Shown in pieces: positions 43,113 through 52,900 of a stretch of DNA of 64,000 nucleotides. The translations under genes and the position numbers were made by a program. The notes under the pieces were generated by a model. It was given only the letters and a program-made list of their open reading frames with translations, was not told the origin of the DNA and searched no databases. Source of the stretch: QGON01 sp963691905 (GTDB lineage Bacteria; Pseudomonadota; Gammaproteobacteria; Chromatiales; Chromatiaceae); assembly GCA_963691905.1 (NCBI GenBank), contig OY829894.1:186001-250000 (forward strand), given 5' to 3'. Each line of letters begins with the position of its first letter. The first letter of the stretch is position 1.

Positions 43113-45500
43113 ATGGGACATCCGGCAAAGAAGATTGAATCCTGGAACGGTGTCGATCCGGTCTGTGGTATGGATGCCAATCCCGAGAGTCCTCACCGTT
43201 ACCTCTATGACCATATCGAATATGGGTTCTGCAGTGAACACTGCGAGAAGAAGTTTGCGACCGATCCAGTTGCCTATCTGAATGAACAGGGGTCGGAGTC
43301 AAACCGCGTAAAGGTGTCAGAAATACATGGTGGTAGTGGGCGGTTTGACTCCGACCCCGATGGTGCGTTTCATCCGCCTGTGGCTGGTGCCGTCTACACC
43401 TGTCCCATGCATCCGGAGATCCAGGCGGATCACCCAGGCCCCTGTCCCAAGTGTGGTATGGCGCTGGAGCCACGCACCCTTGATGTGGAGGAGAAGAACG
43501 AAGAACTGATCGACATGAGTCGCCGCTTCCGGGTAAGCGCGCTGCTGGCCCTGCCGGTCTTTCTGCTGGCCATGGTGGCTGATCTCGTGCCCAGCTGGTT
43601 GCCGGGTGGCCTATCCATGAAGATGGTGCAATGGATTGAGTTTTCCCTGGCCACACCGGTGGTCCTGTGGGGCGGTTGGCCCTTCTTCGTGCGCGGCTGG
43701 CAATCGGTGGTGAGCTGGAATCTCAACATGTTCACCCTGATCGGGCTGGGTGTGGCGGTGGCCTGGAGCTACAGCGTCGTCGCCCTGCTGTTTCCCGGCA
43801 TCTTTCCGCCCAACATGCTGCACGCAGGCGGGACAGTCCCCGTCTACTTTGAAGCGGCAGCCGTGATCACGGCCCTGGTGCTGCTGGGACAGGTGTTGGA
43901 ACTGCGTGCCCGCAGCCGCACCAATGCGGCCATCAAGCTACTGCTGGGGCTGGCCCCCAACACAGCCCGTATCGTCCGTGCCGATGGTGCCGAGGATGAT
44001 ATCCCGCTGGAACAGGTCATGCCCGGCGACATCCTGCGGGTAAGGCCGGGTGAAAAGGTGCCGGTGGATGGCGTGGTGACTGACGGCAGCAGTGCGGTGG
44101 ATGAGTCGATGGTTACCGGTGAACCGATCCCCGTTGAAAAAGCTGTGGGTGAATCCCTGATCGGTGCAACAGTGAATGGAACCGGCAGCTTGCTGATGCG
44201 GGCCGAAAAGGTGGGCAGCGATACCCTGTTGGCCCAGATCGTACGCATGGTAAGCGAGGCTCAGCGCTCGCGGGCACCGATCCAGAAGCTGGCGGATATC
44301 GTTGCCGGCTGGTTCGTGCCGGCGGTGGTGTTGATTGCGGTACTCACACTGATCGTCTGGGGTTTCATCGGCCCAGAACCCCGTCTGGCCCACGCCATGA
44401 TCAACGCGGTGGCCGTGCTCATCATTGCCTGCCCTTGTGCACTGGGGCTGGCGACACCCATGTCGATCATGGTCGGCACCGGCAAGGGGGCGACCATGGG
44501 GGTGCTGATCAAGAATGCCGAGGCGTTGGAGATTATGGAGAAGGTCGATACGCTGGTGGTGGACAAGACCGGGACCCTGACCGAGGGAAGGCCGCAGCTG
44601 GTTTCAGTGCAGAGTGGCGAGGGCTTCGGTGAAGATGAGGTGCTGCGTCTCGCTGCCAGTCTGGAACGGGCCAGTGAACATCCGCTGGCGGAGGCCATTG
44701 TGCGTGGTGCCGAAGAGAGGGGCATCAGTCTGGCTCCTACTGACCAGTTCGAATCGATCACCGGCCAGGGTGTGCGCGGCAACATTGATGGACGAGCGGT
44801 GGCGCTTGGCAACCTCAGACTGCTAGAGACGTTATCAATCGATCCGGGTGAGTTACCCGCAGAGGCAGAATCTGGGCGCGCACAAGGCCAGACTGTCATG
44901 TTCGTGGCGATAGATGGCAAGAGTGCCGGACTGATTGGTGTGGCTGATCCCATCAAGGCATCTACACCACAGGCTATTCATGATCTGCATGCCGAGGGCG
45001 TAAAGGTGGTTATGCTGACGGGTGACAATTACACCACCGCTCAGGCTGTCGCCGAAAAGCTCGGTATTGACCGGGTTGAGGCAGAGGTGTTGCCGGATCA
45101 GAAGGCCGAGATTGTCAGGAGACTCCAGACGGAAGGTCATACAGTCGCCATGGCGGGAGATGGCATTAACGATGCCCCGGCCTTGGCGCAATCCCATGTT
45201 GGCATCGCCATGGGCACCGGCACCGATGTGGCGATGGAGAGCGCTGGCGTGACCCTGGTCAAGGGCGACCTGCGCGGCATCGTACGTGCCAGGCGGTTGA
45301 GCCGGGCGACCATGAGCAACATCCGGCAGAACCTCTTCTTCGCCTTTATCTACAACTCTCTCGGTGTGCCGGTGGCAGCCGGTGTACTTTATCCCGTTTT
45401 TGGTCTGTTGCTATCACCAATACTCGCTGCCGCTGCCATGAGTTTTAGCTCGGTGTCTGTGATTACCAATGCACTCAGACTCAAGCGTGCAGAGATTTAA
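43113..45500 (+). CDS. Cu(I)-translocating P1B-type ATPase with YHS and metal-binding domains
   Basis: This 795-residue ATPase has a YHS-type N-terminal domain (PVCGM... CSEHCEKKF, residues 15-50) and a heavy-metal-binding module (YTCPMHPEIQADHPGPCPKCGM, residues 95-116 region). Eight TM helices follow, with CPC in TM6 (IACPCALGLATPMS) and the IB-1 Cu(I) residues YN and MSFSS in TM7/8. The soluble domain has the phosphorylation motif DKTGTLTEG, SEHPLAEA, and GDGINDAPALAQ. ATG 43113 has AAGGAGG. A 70-bp palindromic repeat encodes residues 59-82, inserted in frame between the YHS and heavy-metal modules. The MerR regulator precedes it. Confidence 0.95.
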   Translation: MGHPAKKIESWNGVDPVCGMDANPESPHRYLYDHIEYGFCSEHCEKKFATDPVAYLNEQGSESNRVKVSEIHGGSGRFDSDPDGAFHPPVAGAVYTCPMHPEIQADHPGPCPKCGMALEPRTLDVEEKNEELIDMSRRFRVSALLALPVFLLAMVADLVPSWLPGGLSMKMVQWIEFSLATPVVLWGGWPFFVRGWQSVVSWNLNMFTLIGLGVAVAWSYSVVALLFPGIFPPNMLHAGGTVPVYFEAAAVITALVLLGQVLELRARSRTNAAIKLLLGLAPNTARIVRADGAEDDIPLEQVMPGDILRVRPGEKVPVDGVVTDGSSAVDESMVTGEPIPVEKAVGESLIGATVNGTGSLLMRAEKVGSDTLLAQIVRMVSEAQRSRAPIQKLADIVAGWFVPAVVLIAVLTLIVWGFIGPEPRLAHAMINAVAVLIIACPCALGLATPMSIMVGTGKGATMGVLIKNAEALEIMEKVDTLVVDKTGTLTEGRPQLVSVQSGEGFGEDEVLRLAASLERASEHPLAEAIVRGAEERGISLAPTDQFESITGQGVRGNIDGRAVALGNLRLLETLSIDPGELPAEAESGRAQGQTVMFVAIDGKSAGLIGVADPIKASTPQAIHDLHAEGVKVVMLTGDNYTTAQAVAEKLGIDRVEAEVLPDQKAEIVRRLQTEGHTVAMAGDGINDAPALAQSHVGIAMGTGTDVAMESAGVTLVKGDLRGIVRARRLSRATMSNIRQNLFFAFIYNSLGVPVAAGVLYPVFGLLLSPILAAAAMSFSSVSVITNALRLKRAEI
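43289..43358. repeat. 70-bp palindromic element inside the Cu ATPase gene (copy C)
   Basis: The 19-bp arms GGGGTCGGAGTCAAACCGC at 43289-43307 and its exact inverse at 43340-43358 flank a 32-nt loop. Arms, loop length and total length are identical to the intergenic element at 53122-53191, only the loop sequence differing. It lies wholly within coding sequence without breaking the frame. Confidence 0.95.
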
Positions 45501-45514
45501 CCAGGAGGCTCATC

Positions 45515-45739
45515 ATGATGGGAAACGGTTTTGGTATGGGTTTCGGTGGTGGCTTTATGTGGTTGTTCTGGATCCTTTTGATCGTTGTGATTGTGTGGGC
45601 TGTAAAGGCGGCTGGGGGAAATAGAGAAAAGCCACCTGGAAAGCAGAAATCTGCACTCGACATTCTGAAGGAGCGCTACGCAAGGGGTGAGATTGATCAA
45701 GATGAGTTCGAGCAAAAGCGAAAGGATTTGGATGGTTAA
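45515..45739 (+). CDS. SHOCT-domain small membrane protein
   Basis: This 74-residue protein has a glycine-rich N-terminus (MMGNGFGMGFGGG), one TM helix (FMWLFWILLIVVIVWAV) and a C-terminal SHOCT motif (ALDILKERYARGEIDQDEFEQKRKDL). SHOCT modules are short oligomerisation elements, common in heavy-metal gene clusters. GGAGG precedes the start, and the gene follows the Cu ATPase by 14 nt, so it is likely in the same operon. Its role is unknown. Confidence 0.9.
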   Translation: MMGNGFGMGFGGGFMWLFWILLIVVIVWAVKAAGGNREKPPGKQKSALDILKERYARGEIDQDEFEQKRKDLDG

Positions 45740-45761
45740 CCCTGTTGTTGAAAAAACGTAG

Positions 45762-45927
45762 GTTGGGTTAGATGCGCAATAACACCATGCTTGATACTTG
45801 TTGACTCTGTTTGAGCGCATCGTAACCCAACAGCTGAGCTTGAAATTGCGGAAAATGTTGGGTTAATGCACACACTTGGCTTTGGCGGAAATGACTGATT
45901 TTGGTGGTGATGTGCACCTAATCCAAC
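45762..45927. repeat. Pair of adjacent palindromic REP-like repeats
   Basis: GTTGGGTTAGATGCGC at 45762-45777 pairs with 45815-45831 (one extra base). Then GTTGGGTTAATGCACA at 45857-45872 pairs with 45911-45927 with a few mismatches. Both stems share GTTGGGTTA. The pair fills most of the gap between the SHOCT and HMA-like genes. This GTTGGGTTA type of repeat is common in proteobacterial genomes. Confidence 0.75.
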
Positions 45928-45958
45928 CTGCCTGGTTAAGTAAAGGCTGGAGAGAAAG

Positions 45959-46312
45959 ATGAAAACGCAAGATCCCTTGAAACCTGTAGGTACCTGGGAA
46001 GTCAGGCGCAGGATTAAAATACCGGCACTGGTGCATGCTGCCGATGCGATGGTAGTGGAACGTGCAGTCAGCGCTCTACCGGGCGTTTGTAAAGTGGCCG
46101 CGGATGTGGAAAAACATCAGCTCATTGTGCGTTACGATGCCACTCAATCGGCCTACCAGGTGATTGTCGATGCGTTGGAAAGCACAGGCTTTCCGCCATT
46201 GGATAATTGGTGGAGCCGGTTCAAGGGTAACTGGTTTCAATTTTCCGATACCAATGCCAGAGACAATGCAAATGCGCCACCCCCTGCCTGTTGTAATAAA
46301 CCACCCAAGTAG
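45959..46312 (+). CDS. HMA-like protein lacking the CxxC metal site
   Basis: This 117-residue protein has a ferredoxin-like heavy-metal-associated fold (VVERAVSALPGVCKVAADVEKHQLIVRYDATQ, VIVDALESTGFPP). The canonical GMxCxxC loop reads KIPALVHAADAMVV, so the usual metal-binding cysteines are absent. The C-terminus ends ACCNKPPK, with adjacent cysteines. It sits in the copper cluster between REP repeats and a Cys/His protein. It may be a protein-interaction or low-affinity metal domain; the name 'HMA-like' is structural only. Confidence 0.65.
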   Translation: MKTQDPLKPVGTWEVRRRIKIPALVHAADAMVVERAVSALPGVCKVAADVEKHQLIVRYDATQSAYQVIVDALESTGFPPLDNWWSRFKGNWFQFSDTNARDNANAPPPACCNKPPK

Positions 46313-46497
46313 AAGGGTAGGTGATGTTTCTCTGTTCGCGTTTGTCAGGTATGTCGACCGCGAGTCGATAGGGATGGAATAGACTTGTGACTGGTCATGA
46401 TATCTGATCAAGTCCAGCACACAGCGGCGGAACCATTCATTGCCCGCAGTGTCTTTAACTGAACATATGAAAACCTTGGGAAGTAAGAAACCTTAAG

Positions 46498-46905
46498 ATG
46501 TCATCTATCCGCGACAACAGTCTGCGATTGACCACCTGGATGCTGGTGGTGGTATTGCTGTTGTCTTGGGGTCAGGGTGCCTTGGCGGCTTTCGGGCAGC
46601 ACTCCATGCCGATGGGGGAGGACTCCCATAGGGTCATGAGTGATGATCCGCATTGTCAGATGCCCAAGATGGTGGACACTCTATGTCGTTGTGACACCAG
46701 TCATCTCAATCTGCAGCAGGTTCTGCCGCAGCGCGATTCCAGTCTCCTGACCTTCGAAGGCATCGATCAGCCGGTTCTGGTCTCCAAAGATCTGGCGGAC
46801 CTGCGCCCGGTAAGGGGGCCACCCCGCGATGAGATTCTGTTCTCCTTCTCGGCCCCACCCGTTCCAATACCCCCACGACTGAGTTTCTGCTGCCTGCGTA
46901 TCTGA
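46498..46905 (+). CDS. Exported Met/Cys-containing protein of the metal cluster
   Basis: This 135-residue protein has a signal or membrane N-terminus (TTWMLVVVLLLSWGQGALA), a short His/Met segment (QHSMPMGEDSHRVMSDDPHCQM), cysteines CRCD and a hydrophobic C-terminal SFCCLRI. It resembles the style of the 37435-37803 product. It precedes the CusC-like gene by 147 bp. A periplasmic copper-binding role is possible; no family is assigned. Confidence 0.6.
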   Translation: MSSIRDNSLRLTTWMLVVVLLLSWGQGALAAFGQHSMPMGEDSHRVMSDDPHCQMPKMVDTLCRCDTSHLNLQQVLPQRDSSLLTFEGIDQPVLVSKDLADLRPVRGPPRDEILFSFSAPPVPIPPRLSFCCLRI

Positions 46906-47052
46906 TACCTCCTGTTGTCTGATGATCGTTTCAGCAGGCAGCATTCCGTTCTCCACTCCCTGATGTTTTAGCGTCCGCCAGGACGGCTTGAATACGCTTG
47001 GGATGAGGAACCCTCTGCTGCCAATCCCGAATCAAACAGCAGGTTTCCATTG

Positions 47053-48339
47053 ATGTTCTCTTTTTCGCAACGCCGGGTGCGTGCCGCCCTTCTCTTTGTG
47101 TGCGGTATGGTCTGGCAGAACAGCCAGGCGGCCGCTACCTTGTCGATCGACCAGGCGGTAAGCCTGGCGCTACAAGGTAATCCTGGTCTCGCTGAGATAG
47201 AGGCCAGGGCAGAGGCCGCTGCCCAGCGGCCGAGTCAGGTTGGTGCCTTGCCTGATCCTGTGTTGTCCTTCAATGCGGCCAATCTTCCCCTGGACAGTTT
47301 TGATCTGACCCAGGAAGCCATGACCCAATTTCAGGTCGGCATCAGCCAGAAACTGCCCTGGTCCGGCAAGCTTGAGCTGCGTGCCGAGGCGGCGCGGCTG
47401 GCGGCCTTGGGCAAGCAGGATAAAGCCCGCGAGGCGCGGCTGATGCTGGTCCGCGATGTGAGGCGCAGCTGGTGGAATCTCTTCTATCTGGACCGTGCCC
47501 TGGCCTCCGTAGAGGACAACCAGTCGCGGTTGCGCTCTTTCGTCCAGGTGGTGCAGGTCAAATACCGGGTGGGGGAGGGGTTGCAGCAGGATGTGCTGCT
47601 GGCGCAAGTGGAGCTTTCAGGCCAGCTGGAACGGGCGGTACGCCTGCGAGGCATGCGGCGCAGCGAGGCAGCCCGCCTGCAAGCCCTGATGGCCCATCCA
47701 GGCGGTTCATCAGTGGAGCTGGAGCCAATAAACACCCCTGAGCTGGCGGATCTGGAGGGTGCAGATGCGTGGCTGCAGCAGGCTCTGGTTGAGCGTCCCC
47801 TGCTGAGTATGAAACAGCATTCGCTGGATGCGTCAGATCTGCGACTGGAGCTGGCGCGTAAAGGGAGCTATCCCGATTTCACCCTTAAAGGGGCCTACGG
47901 CCTGCGCGGTGGAAACAATCCGGACGGCTCATCCCGCAGCGATTTTCTCTCCCTCGGTGTCAGCCTCAACCTGCCGATCTATCAGGGCAATAAGCAGGAT
48001 CGGGAGGTGGATCAGCGCAACAGCGAACGAATGGAGGCCCGCTACGCTCTGGATGATGCCCGCCGTGAGATCCGCGAACAGGTGGAGCGGGCGCTGGCGG
48101 ACTATGCACAGGGTAGGGAACAGGCCCGTCTGCTGCTCAAAGGAATCATTCCCCAGACCGAACAGGCGGTGGCCTCCATGCTTGCGGGCTATCAGGTGGA
48201 CAAGGTCGATTTCCTCACCCTGGTCCGCACCCAGATCAAATTGAACAACTTTCGCATCGCCTACTGGAAGGCTCTGAGCCAAGCCAAACAGGCCGAGGCA
48301 CGTTTGCTGGCTGCGGTCGGCGGGGAAGAAGAATCATGA
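47053..48339 (+). CDS. TolC-family outer-membrane channel (CusC-like)
   Basis: This 428-residue protein has a signal peptide and the paired TolC repeats: LSIDQAVSLALQGNPGLAEIEA, LPDPVLSFNAANLP, a VGISQKLPWSGKLELRAE stretch, then KGAYGLRGGNNPDG, VSLNLPIYQGNKQ and long coiled coils. It lacks the Cys lipobox of many CusC proteins. The ATG at 47053 was chosen over TTG 47050. Its 3' end overlaps the adaptor gene by 4 nt (ATGA). It provides the outer-membrane exit for metal efflux. Confidence 0.92.
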   Translation: MFSFSQRRVRAALLFVCGMVWQNSQAAATLSIDQAVSLALQGNPGLAEIEARAEAAAQRPSQVGALPDPVLSFNAANLPLDSFDLTQEAMTQFQVGISQKLPWSGKLELRAEAARLAALGKQDKAREARLMLVRDVRRSWWNLFYLDRALASVEDNQSRLRSFVQVVQVKYRVGEGLQQDVLLAQVELSGQLERAVRLRGMRRSEAARLQALMAHPGGSSVELEPINTPELADLEGADAWLQQALVERPLLSMKQHSLDASDLRLELARKGSYPDFTLKGAYGLRGGNNPDGSSRSDFLSLGVSLNLPIYQGNKQDREVDQRNSERMEARYALDDARREIREQVERALADYAQGREQARLLLKGIIPQTEQAVASMLAGYQVDKVDFLTLVRTQIKLNNFRIAYWKALSQAKQAEARLLAAVGGEEES

Positions 48340-49907
48340 ATAAATACCCGATAGGTTTGACTGCCGCACTACTGGCTGGCATCGGTGCAGGTGTCTGGCT
48401 GAGCGGTTACCCGCCGCAGATACCCTGGACAGTGCCTGGCGTGGAGGCTGCGGTTGCCGCGCCGGTCAAGGCGGAGGGGAAGAAGCCTCTCTTCTGGCGT
48501 AACCCCATGAATCCTGCCATCACCTCGCCGGTCTTTACCAAGGATGAGATGGGCATGGACTACCTGCCGGTCTATGCCGATGAGCCCAAAGCAGCGCCAA
48601 AGGAGCGCAAGGTGCTCTTCTGGCGCAACCCCATGAACCCCGCCATCACCTCGCCGGTCTTCACCAAGGATGAGATGGGTATGGACTACCTGCCGGTCTA
48701 TGCGGATGACGGCGGGGCAGCGGATGAACCGGCCGGCACGGTGAGGATCGACCCGGTGACGGTGCAGAATATCGGTGTGCGCACCGTCAAGGCCAAACGT
48801 CAGGCCTTTTCGCGCTCGGTGCGGGCGCTGGGCAGGGTGATCGCTGACGAGACCCGCATCACCCGTCTCCACCCCAAGACCGAGGGGTGGATCGAAAAAC
48901 TCTTCATCAACAAAACCGGAGAGCGGGTGAGAAAGGACGACATTCTCTTCTCCGTCTACTCCCCCAAGCTGGTCAGCAGTCAGCATGAGTATCTGCTGGC
49001 GTTGCGCAATCTGAAGACATTGGGTGAGAGTGAGTATGCCGATATCCGGGAGGGTGCGCGGCAGATGGCGGAGATCTCCCGCGAGCGGCTGCAGCTGCTG
49101 GATGTGCCGGAACACCAGATCCGGGAACTGGAGCAGAGCGGTAAGGCGTTCAAGGCGTTGCATGTCCACTCACCTTTCGACGGTATCGTGATGAAGCTGA
49201 GTGTGAGTGAGGGGGAGTATGTGACCCCCAAGAGCGAACTCTACCGTCTTGCCGACCTCACCAAGGTATGGGTACAGGTCGATGTCTATGAACATGAGCT
49301 GCCCTGGGTGCGGATCGGTGACAAGGCGCAGCTGACTCTGAGGAGTATGCCGGGCCGGATCTTTGAGGGCAGGGTCTCCTATATCTATCCCTATGCAGAG
49401 GCGAAGACCCGGACCATTAAGGTGCGTCTGGAGCTGGATAACCCGCAACTGGCCCTGAAGCCCGATATGTTCGCCGATGTGACCCTCAATACCGGGTTGC
49501 AGAAGGATGCGGTGGTGGTGCCGGATTCTGCGATTGTACGCTCCGGTGAACGGGAGCAGGTCTTCGTGGTGCGCGCACCGGGCAAGTTCGAGCCGCGGGC
49601 GGTGACCCTGGGTCAGAACAGTGAAGGTTGGGTGCAGGTGCTCGACGGGGTAAAGGCCGGTGAGGAGGTGGTGGCCTCCGCCCTGTTCCTGATCGATTCT
49701 GAATCCAAGCTGCGTGAGGCTACCGCCAAGATGCTGGAGGCGGCCAAGGAGGAAGCCTCCGGCGGTGAAACGGCAATGGATATGGATATGCAGGGGATGT
49801 CCATGGACGCACCTGATATGTCGATGGATGAGATGCGCCTCGATAGCAGCGCTTCCGATGGGATGGATATGAGCGGTTTTACCCTGGATGCGGGGAGTAA
49901 ACCATGA
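48336..49907 (+). CDS. cusB: CusB-like RND adaptor with tandem heavy-metal-binding domains
   Basis: This 523-residue periplasmic adaptor begins with a membrane signal, then two nearly identical heavy-metal-binding units (LFWRNPMNPAITSPVF... DEMGMDYLPVY), 42 residues apart at about 51 and 93. The HlyD/CusB barrel-sandwich and beta-barrel domains follow (IEKLFINKTGERVRK; VHSPFDGIVMKLSVSEGEYV; KVWVQVDVYEHELPW). The C-terminus is Met-rich (MDMDMQGMSMDAPDMSMDE). The doubled domain is a recent tandem duplication also visible in DNA. It overlaps both neighbours by 4 nt. Confidence 0.94.
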   Translation: MNKYPIGLTAALLAGIGAGVWLSGYPPQIPWTVPGVEAAVAAPVKAEGKKPLFWRNPMNPAITSPVFTKDEMGMDYLPVYADEPKAAPKERKVLFWRNPMNPAITSPVFTKDEMGMDYLPVYADDGGAADEPAGTVRIDPVTVQNIGVRTVKAKRQAFSRSVRALGRVIADETRITRLHPKTEGWIEKLFINKTGERVRKDDILFSVYSPKLVSSQHEYLLALRNLKTLGESEYADIREGARQMAEISRERLQLLDVPEHQIRELEQSGKAFKALHVHSPFDGIVMKLSVSEGEYVTPKSELYRLADLTKVWVQVDVYEHELPWVRIGDKAQLTLRSMPGRIFEGRVSYIYPYAEAKTRTIKVRLELDNPQLALKPDMFADVTLNTGLQKDAVVVPDSAIVRSGEREQVFVVRAPGKFEPRAVTLGQNSEGWVQVLDGVKAGEEVVASALFLIDSESKLREATAKMLEAAKEEASGGETAMDMDMQGMSMDAPDMSMDEMRLDSSASDGMDMSGFTLDAGSKP

Positions 49908-52900
49908 TCGAGTGGGTCATCAACGGTTCCCTGCGTAACCGCTTCCTGATCATCATCAGCAGTCTGCTACTGTTGGCGGCGGGCATCTGGGCGGTGAAAC
50001 AGACTCCGCTGGATGCCATCCCGGATCTGTCGGATGTACAGGTGATCGTTTTCACCGAGTTTCCGGGTCAGGCCCCCAAGGTGGTGGAGGAGCAGGTCAC
50101 CTATCCGCTGACCAGCGCCATGCTCTCGGTGCCCTACGCCAAAACGGTGCGGGGCTACTCCTTCTTCGGCCTCTCCTTCGTCTACATCATCTTCGAGGAT
50201 GGGACCGATCTCTACTGGGCCCGCTCCCGGGTGCTGGAGCAGCTCAACTACGTCACCAGTCGGCTGCCTGATGGAATCAACCCCACTCTGGGACCGGATG
50301 CCACCGGAGTCGGCTGGGTCTACGAATACGCCCTGGTGGACCGCAGCGGCAACCAGGATCTCTCCCAGTTGCGTTCGATCCAGGACTGGTATCTGCGCTA
50401 CCCCCTGCAGACGGTGCCCGGGGTGGCGGAGGTGGCCAGCATCGGTGGATTCGTCAAGCAGTATCAGGTGGAGGTGGATCCCAACGCCATGGCCGCCTAC
50501 GGCATCACCCTGGACAAGGTGAAACACGCCATCAAACGTTCCAATAACGACGTGGGTGGACGGCTGGTGGAGATGACCGAGACCGAGTACATGGTGCGGG
50601 CCCGTGGTTATATCCAGAGTCTGGATGACCTGCGGGAGATACCAGTGGCGGTGGATGGCCGGGGGACCCCGGTGCGCCTGCGGGATATCGCCCAGGTGCA
50701 GTTGGGACCGGAGCTGCGCCGTGGCCTGGGTGAGTTGAACGGCGAGGGTGAGACCGTCGGCGGTGTGGTGGTGATGCGTTTTGGTGAAAATGCGCTGACC
50801 ACGATTCAGCGGGTAAAAGAGAAGCTGGAGTCGTTGAAAGCGGGGTTGCCTGACGGGGTGGAGATCGTGCCGGTCTATGACCGCTCCGATCTGATCCAGC
50901 GGGCGGTGGATAACCTGCAGCACAAGCTGCTGGAGGAGTCGCTTGTGGTCTCTCTGGTCTGCATCATCTTCCTGCTGCACGCCCGTTCCGCCCTGGTGGC
51001 GATCCTCACCCTGCCGGTGGGTATCCTGATGGCTTTCATAGTGATGCAGGCCCAGGGCATCAATGCCAATATCATGTCTCTCGGCGGCATTGCCATTGCC
51101 ATCGGTGCGATGGTGGACGGTGCCATCGTGATGATCGAAAACGCCCACAAACATCTGGAACAGATGGCGCACCGGCTCAGTCGTAAGCTGAGTGATCGGG
51201 AGCGCTGGCAGGCCATCGGCAACTCTGCCCGGGAGGTGGGACCGGCGCTATTCTTCTCGTTGCTGATCATCACCGTCTCCTTCCTGCCGGTCTTTACCCT
51301 GCAGGCCCAGGAGGGACGGCTGTTCAGTCCCCTGGCCTTCACCAAGACCTACGCCATGGCCGCCTCGGCGATCCTGGCGGTGACCCTGGTGCCGGTGCTG
51401 ATGGGCTTTTTCATCCGCGGCAAGATTATCTCGGAGGCGAAAAACCCCATCAATCGCCTGATCCATCTGCTGCATCGTCCACTCTTGTCGCTGGCGATCC
51501 GGGTGCGCTGGTTGACCCTGGCCGGGGCGGTGGCGCTGCTGGGTTTCACCCTGCAGCCGTTGCAGCAACTGGGCAGCGAGTTCATGCCGCCTCTGGATGA
51601 GGGGGACATCCTCTACATGCCCACCACCTATCCGGGCATCTCCATCACCAAGGCCAAGGAGCTGTTGCAACAGACCGACAAGATCATCGCCACCTTCCCC
51701 GAGGTGGCGACCGTCTACGGCAAGGTGGGACGGGCCGAGACCGCCACCGACCCGGCGCCCCTGGCGATGCTGGAGACCACGATTCGGCTGAAGCCGCGAG
51801 AGATGTGGCCCGATCCCACCAAGACGACCAAAGAATTGATGAACGAGATGGATGCGGCGATTAAGTTCCCGGGGCTGGCCAATAGCTGGACCATGCCGAT
51901 CAAGACTCGTATCGACATGCTCTCCACCGGCATCAAGACCCCTATCGGGATCAAGGTCAGTGGACCGGATCTCGGGGTGCTGGAGTCCCTCTCGAAAGAG
52001 ATCGAACGGGTCATGAAGACAGTGCCGGATACGGTCTCGGCCTTTGGGGACAGGGCGGTTGGGGGTTACTACCTCGACTTCGACATAGACCGCAAGGAGG
52101 CGGCCCGCTACGGACTCACCCTGGGCGATGTGCAGGATGTGATCCAGTCCGCCATCGGTGGCATGAACGTCTCCCGCACGGTGGAGGGGCTGGAGCGCTA
52201 TCCGATCAACGTGCGTTACCCGAGAGAGTTGCGTGATGATCCGGCGCGGCTCAAGCGGGTGCTGATTCCTACGCCCGGCGGTGAATCCATTCCTCTGGCC
52301 CTGGTAGCCGAGATCCATCTGCGTCGGGGGCCGCCGGTAATCAAGAGTGAAAACGCCCGGCCCAACGCCTGGATCTATGTCGATATCAGCACCTCGGATA
52401 TTGGCGGATATGTGGCAGTGGCCAAGAAGACCGTGAGTGAGCAGGTGAAGATTCCGCCGGGTTATGCCCTGGTCTGGTCGGGACAATTTGAATATATGGA
52501 GCGGGCGGAGGAGCGGTTGCGCATCGTGGTGCCGGCGACCCTGTTGATCATCTTCCTGCTGCTCTTCTTCAACTTCGGCAACCTCAGCTCACCACTGGTG
52601 GTGATGCTCTCCATCCCCTTTGGGCTGATCGGCGGCATCTGGCTGGTCTACTGGTACGGCTTCAACCTGTCGGTGGCAGTGGTGGTGGGTTTCATCGCCC
52701 TGGCCGGGGTGGCGGCGGAGATTGGTGTGCTGGTGCTGACCTTCATCGATCAGGCGGTGGCAGAGGCGCGCCACCAGAGGACCATTCACGGTGAGGCTGG
52801 CTGCCTGACCAAGAGTGAACTGATGGATGCGGTGCTTCAGGGTACGTCAGAGCGGGTGCGTCCCATCGCCATGACCGCCACCGCCATCATTGCCGGCCTG

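Noticed and set aside
49967..52486. Two antisense frames of about 400 codons opposite the CusA gene
   Set aside because: These are codon-bias shadows of a well-supported RND gene; the translations are His/Gln-rich and lack domains.
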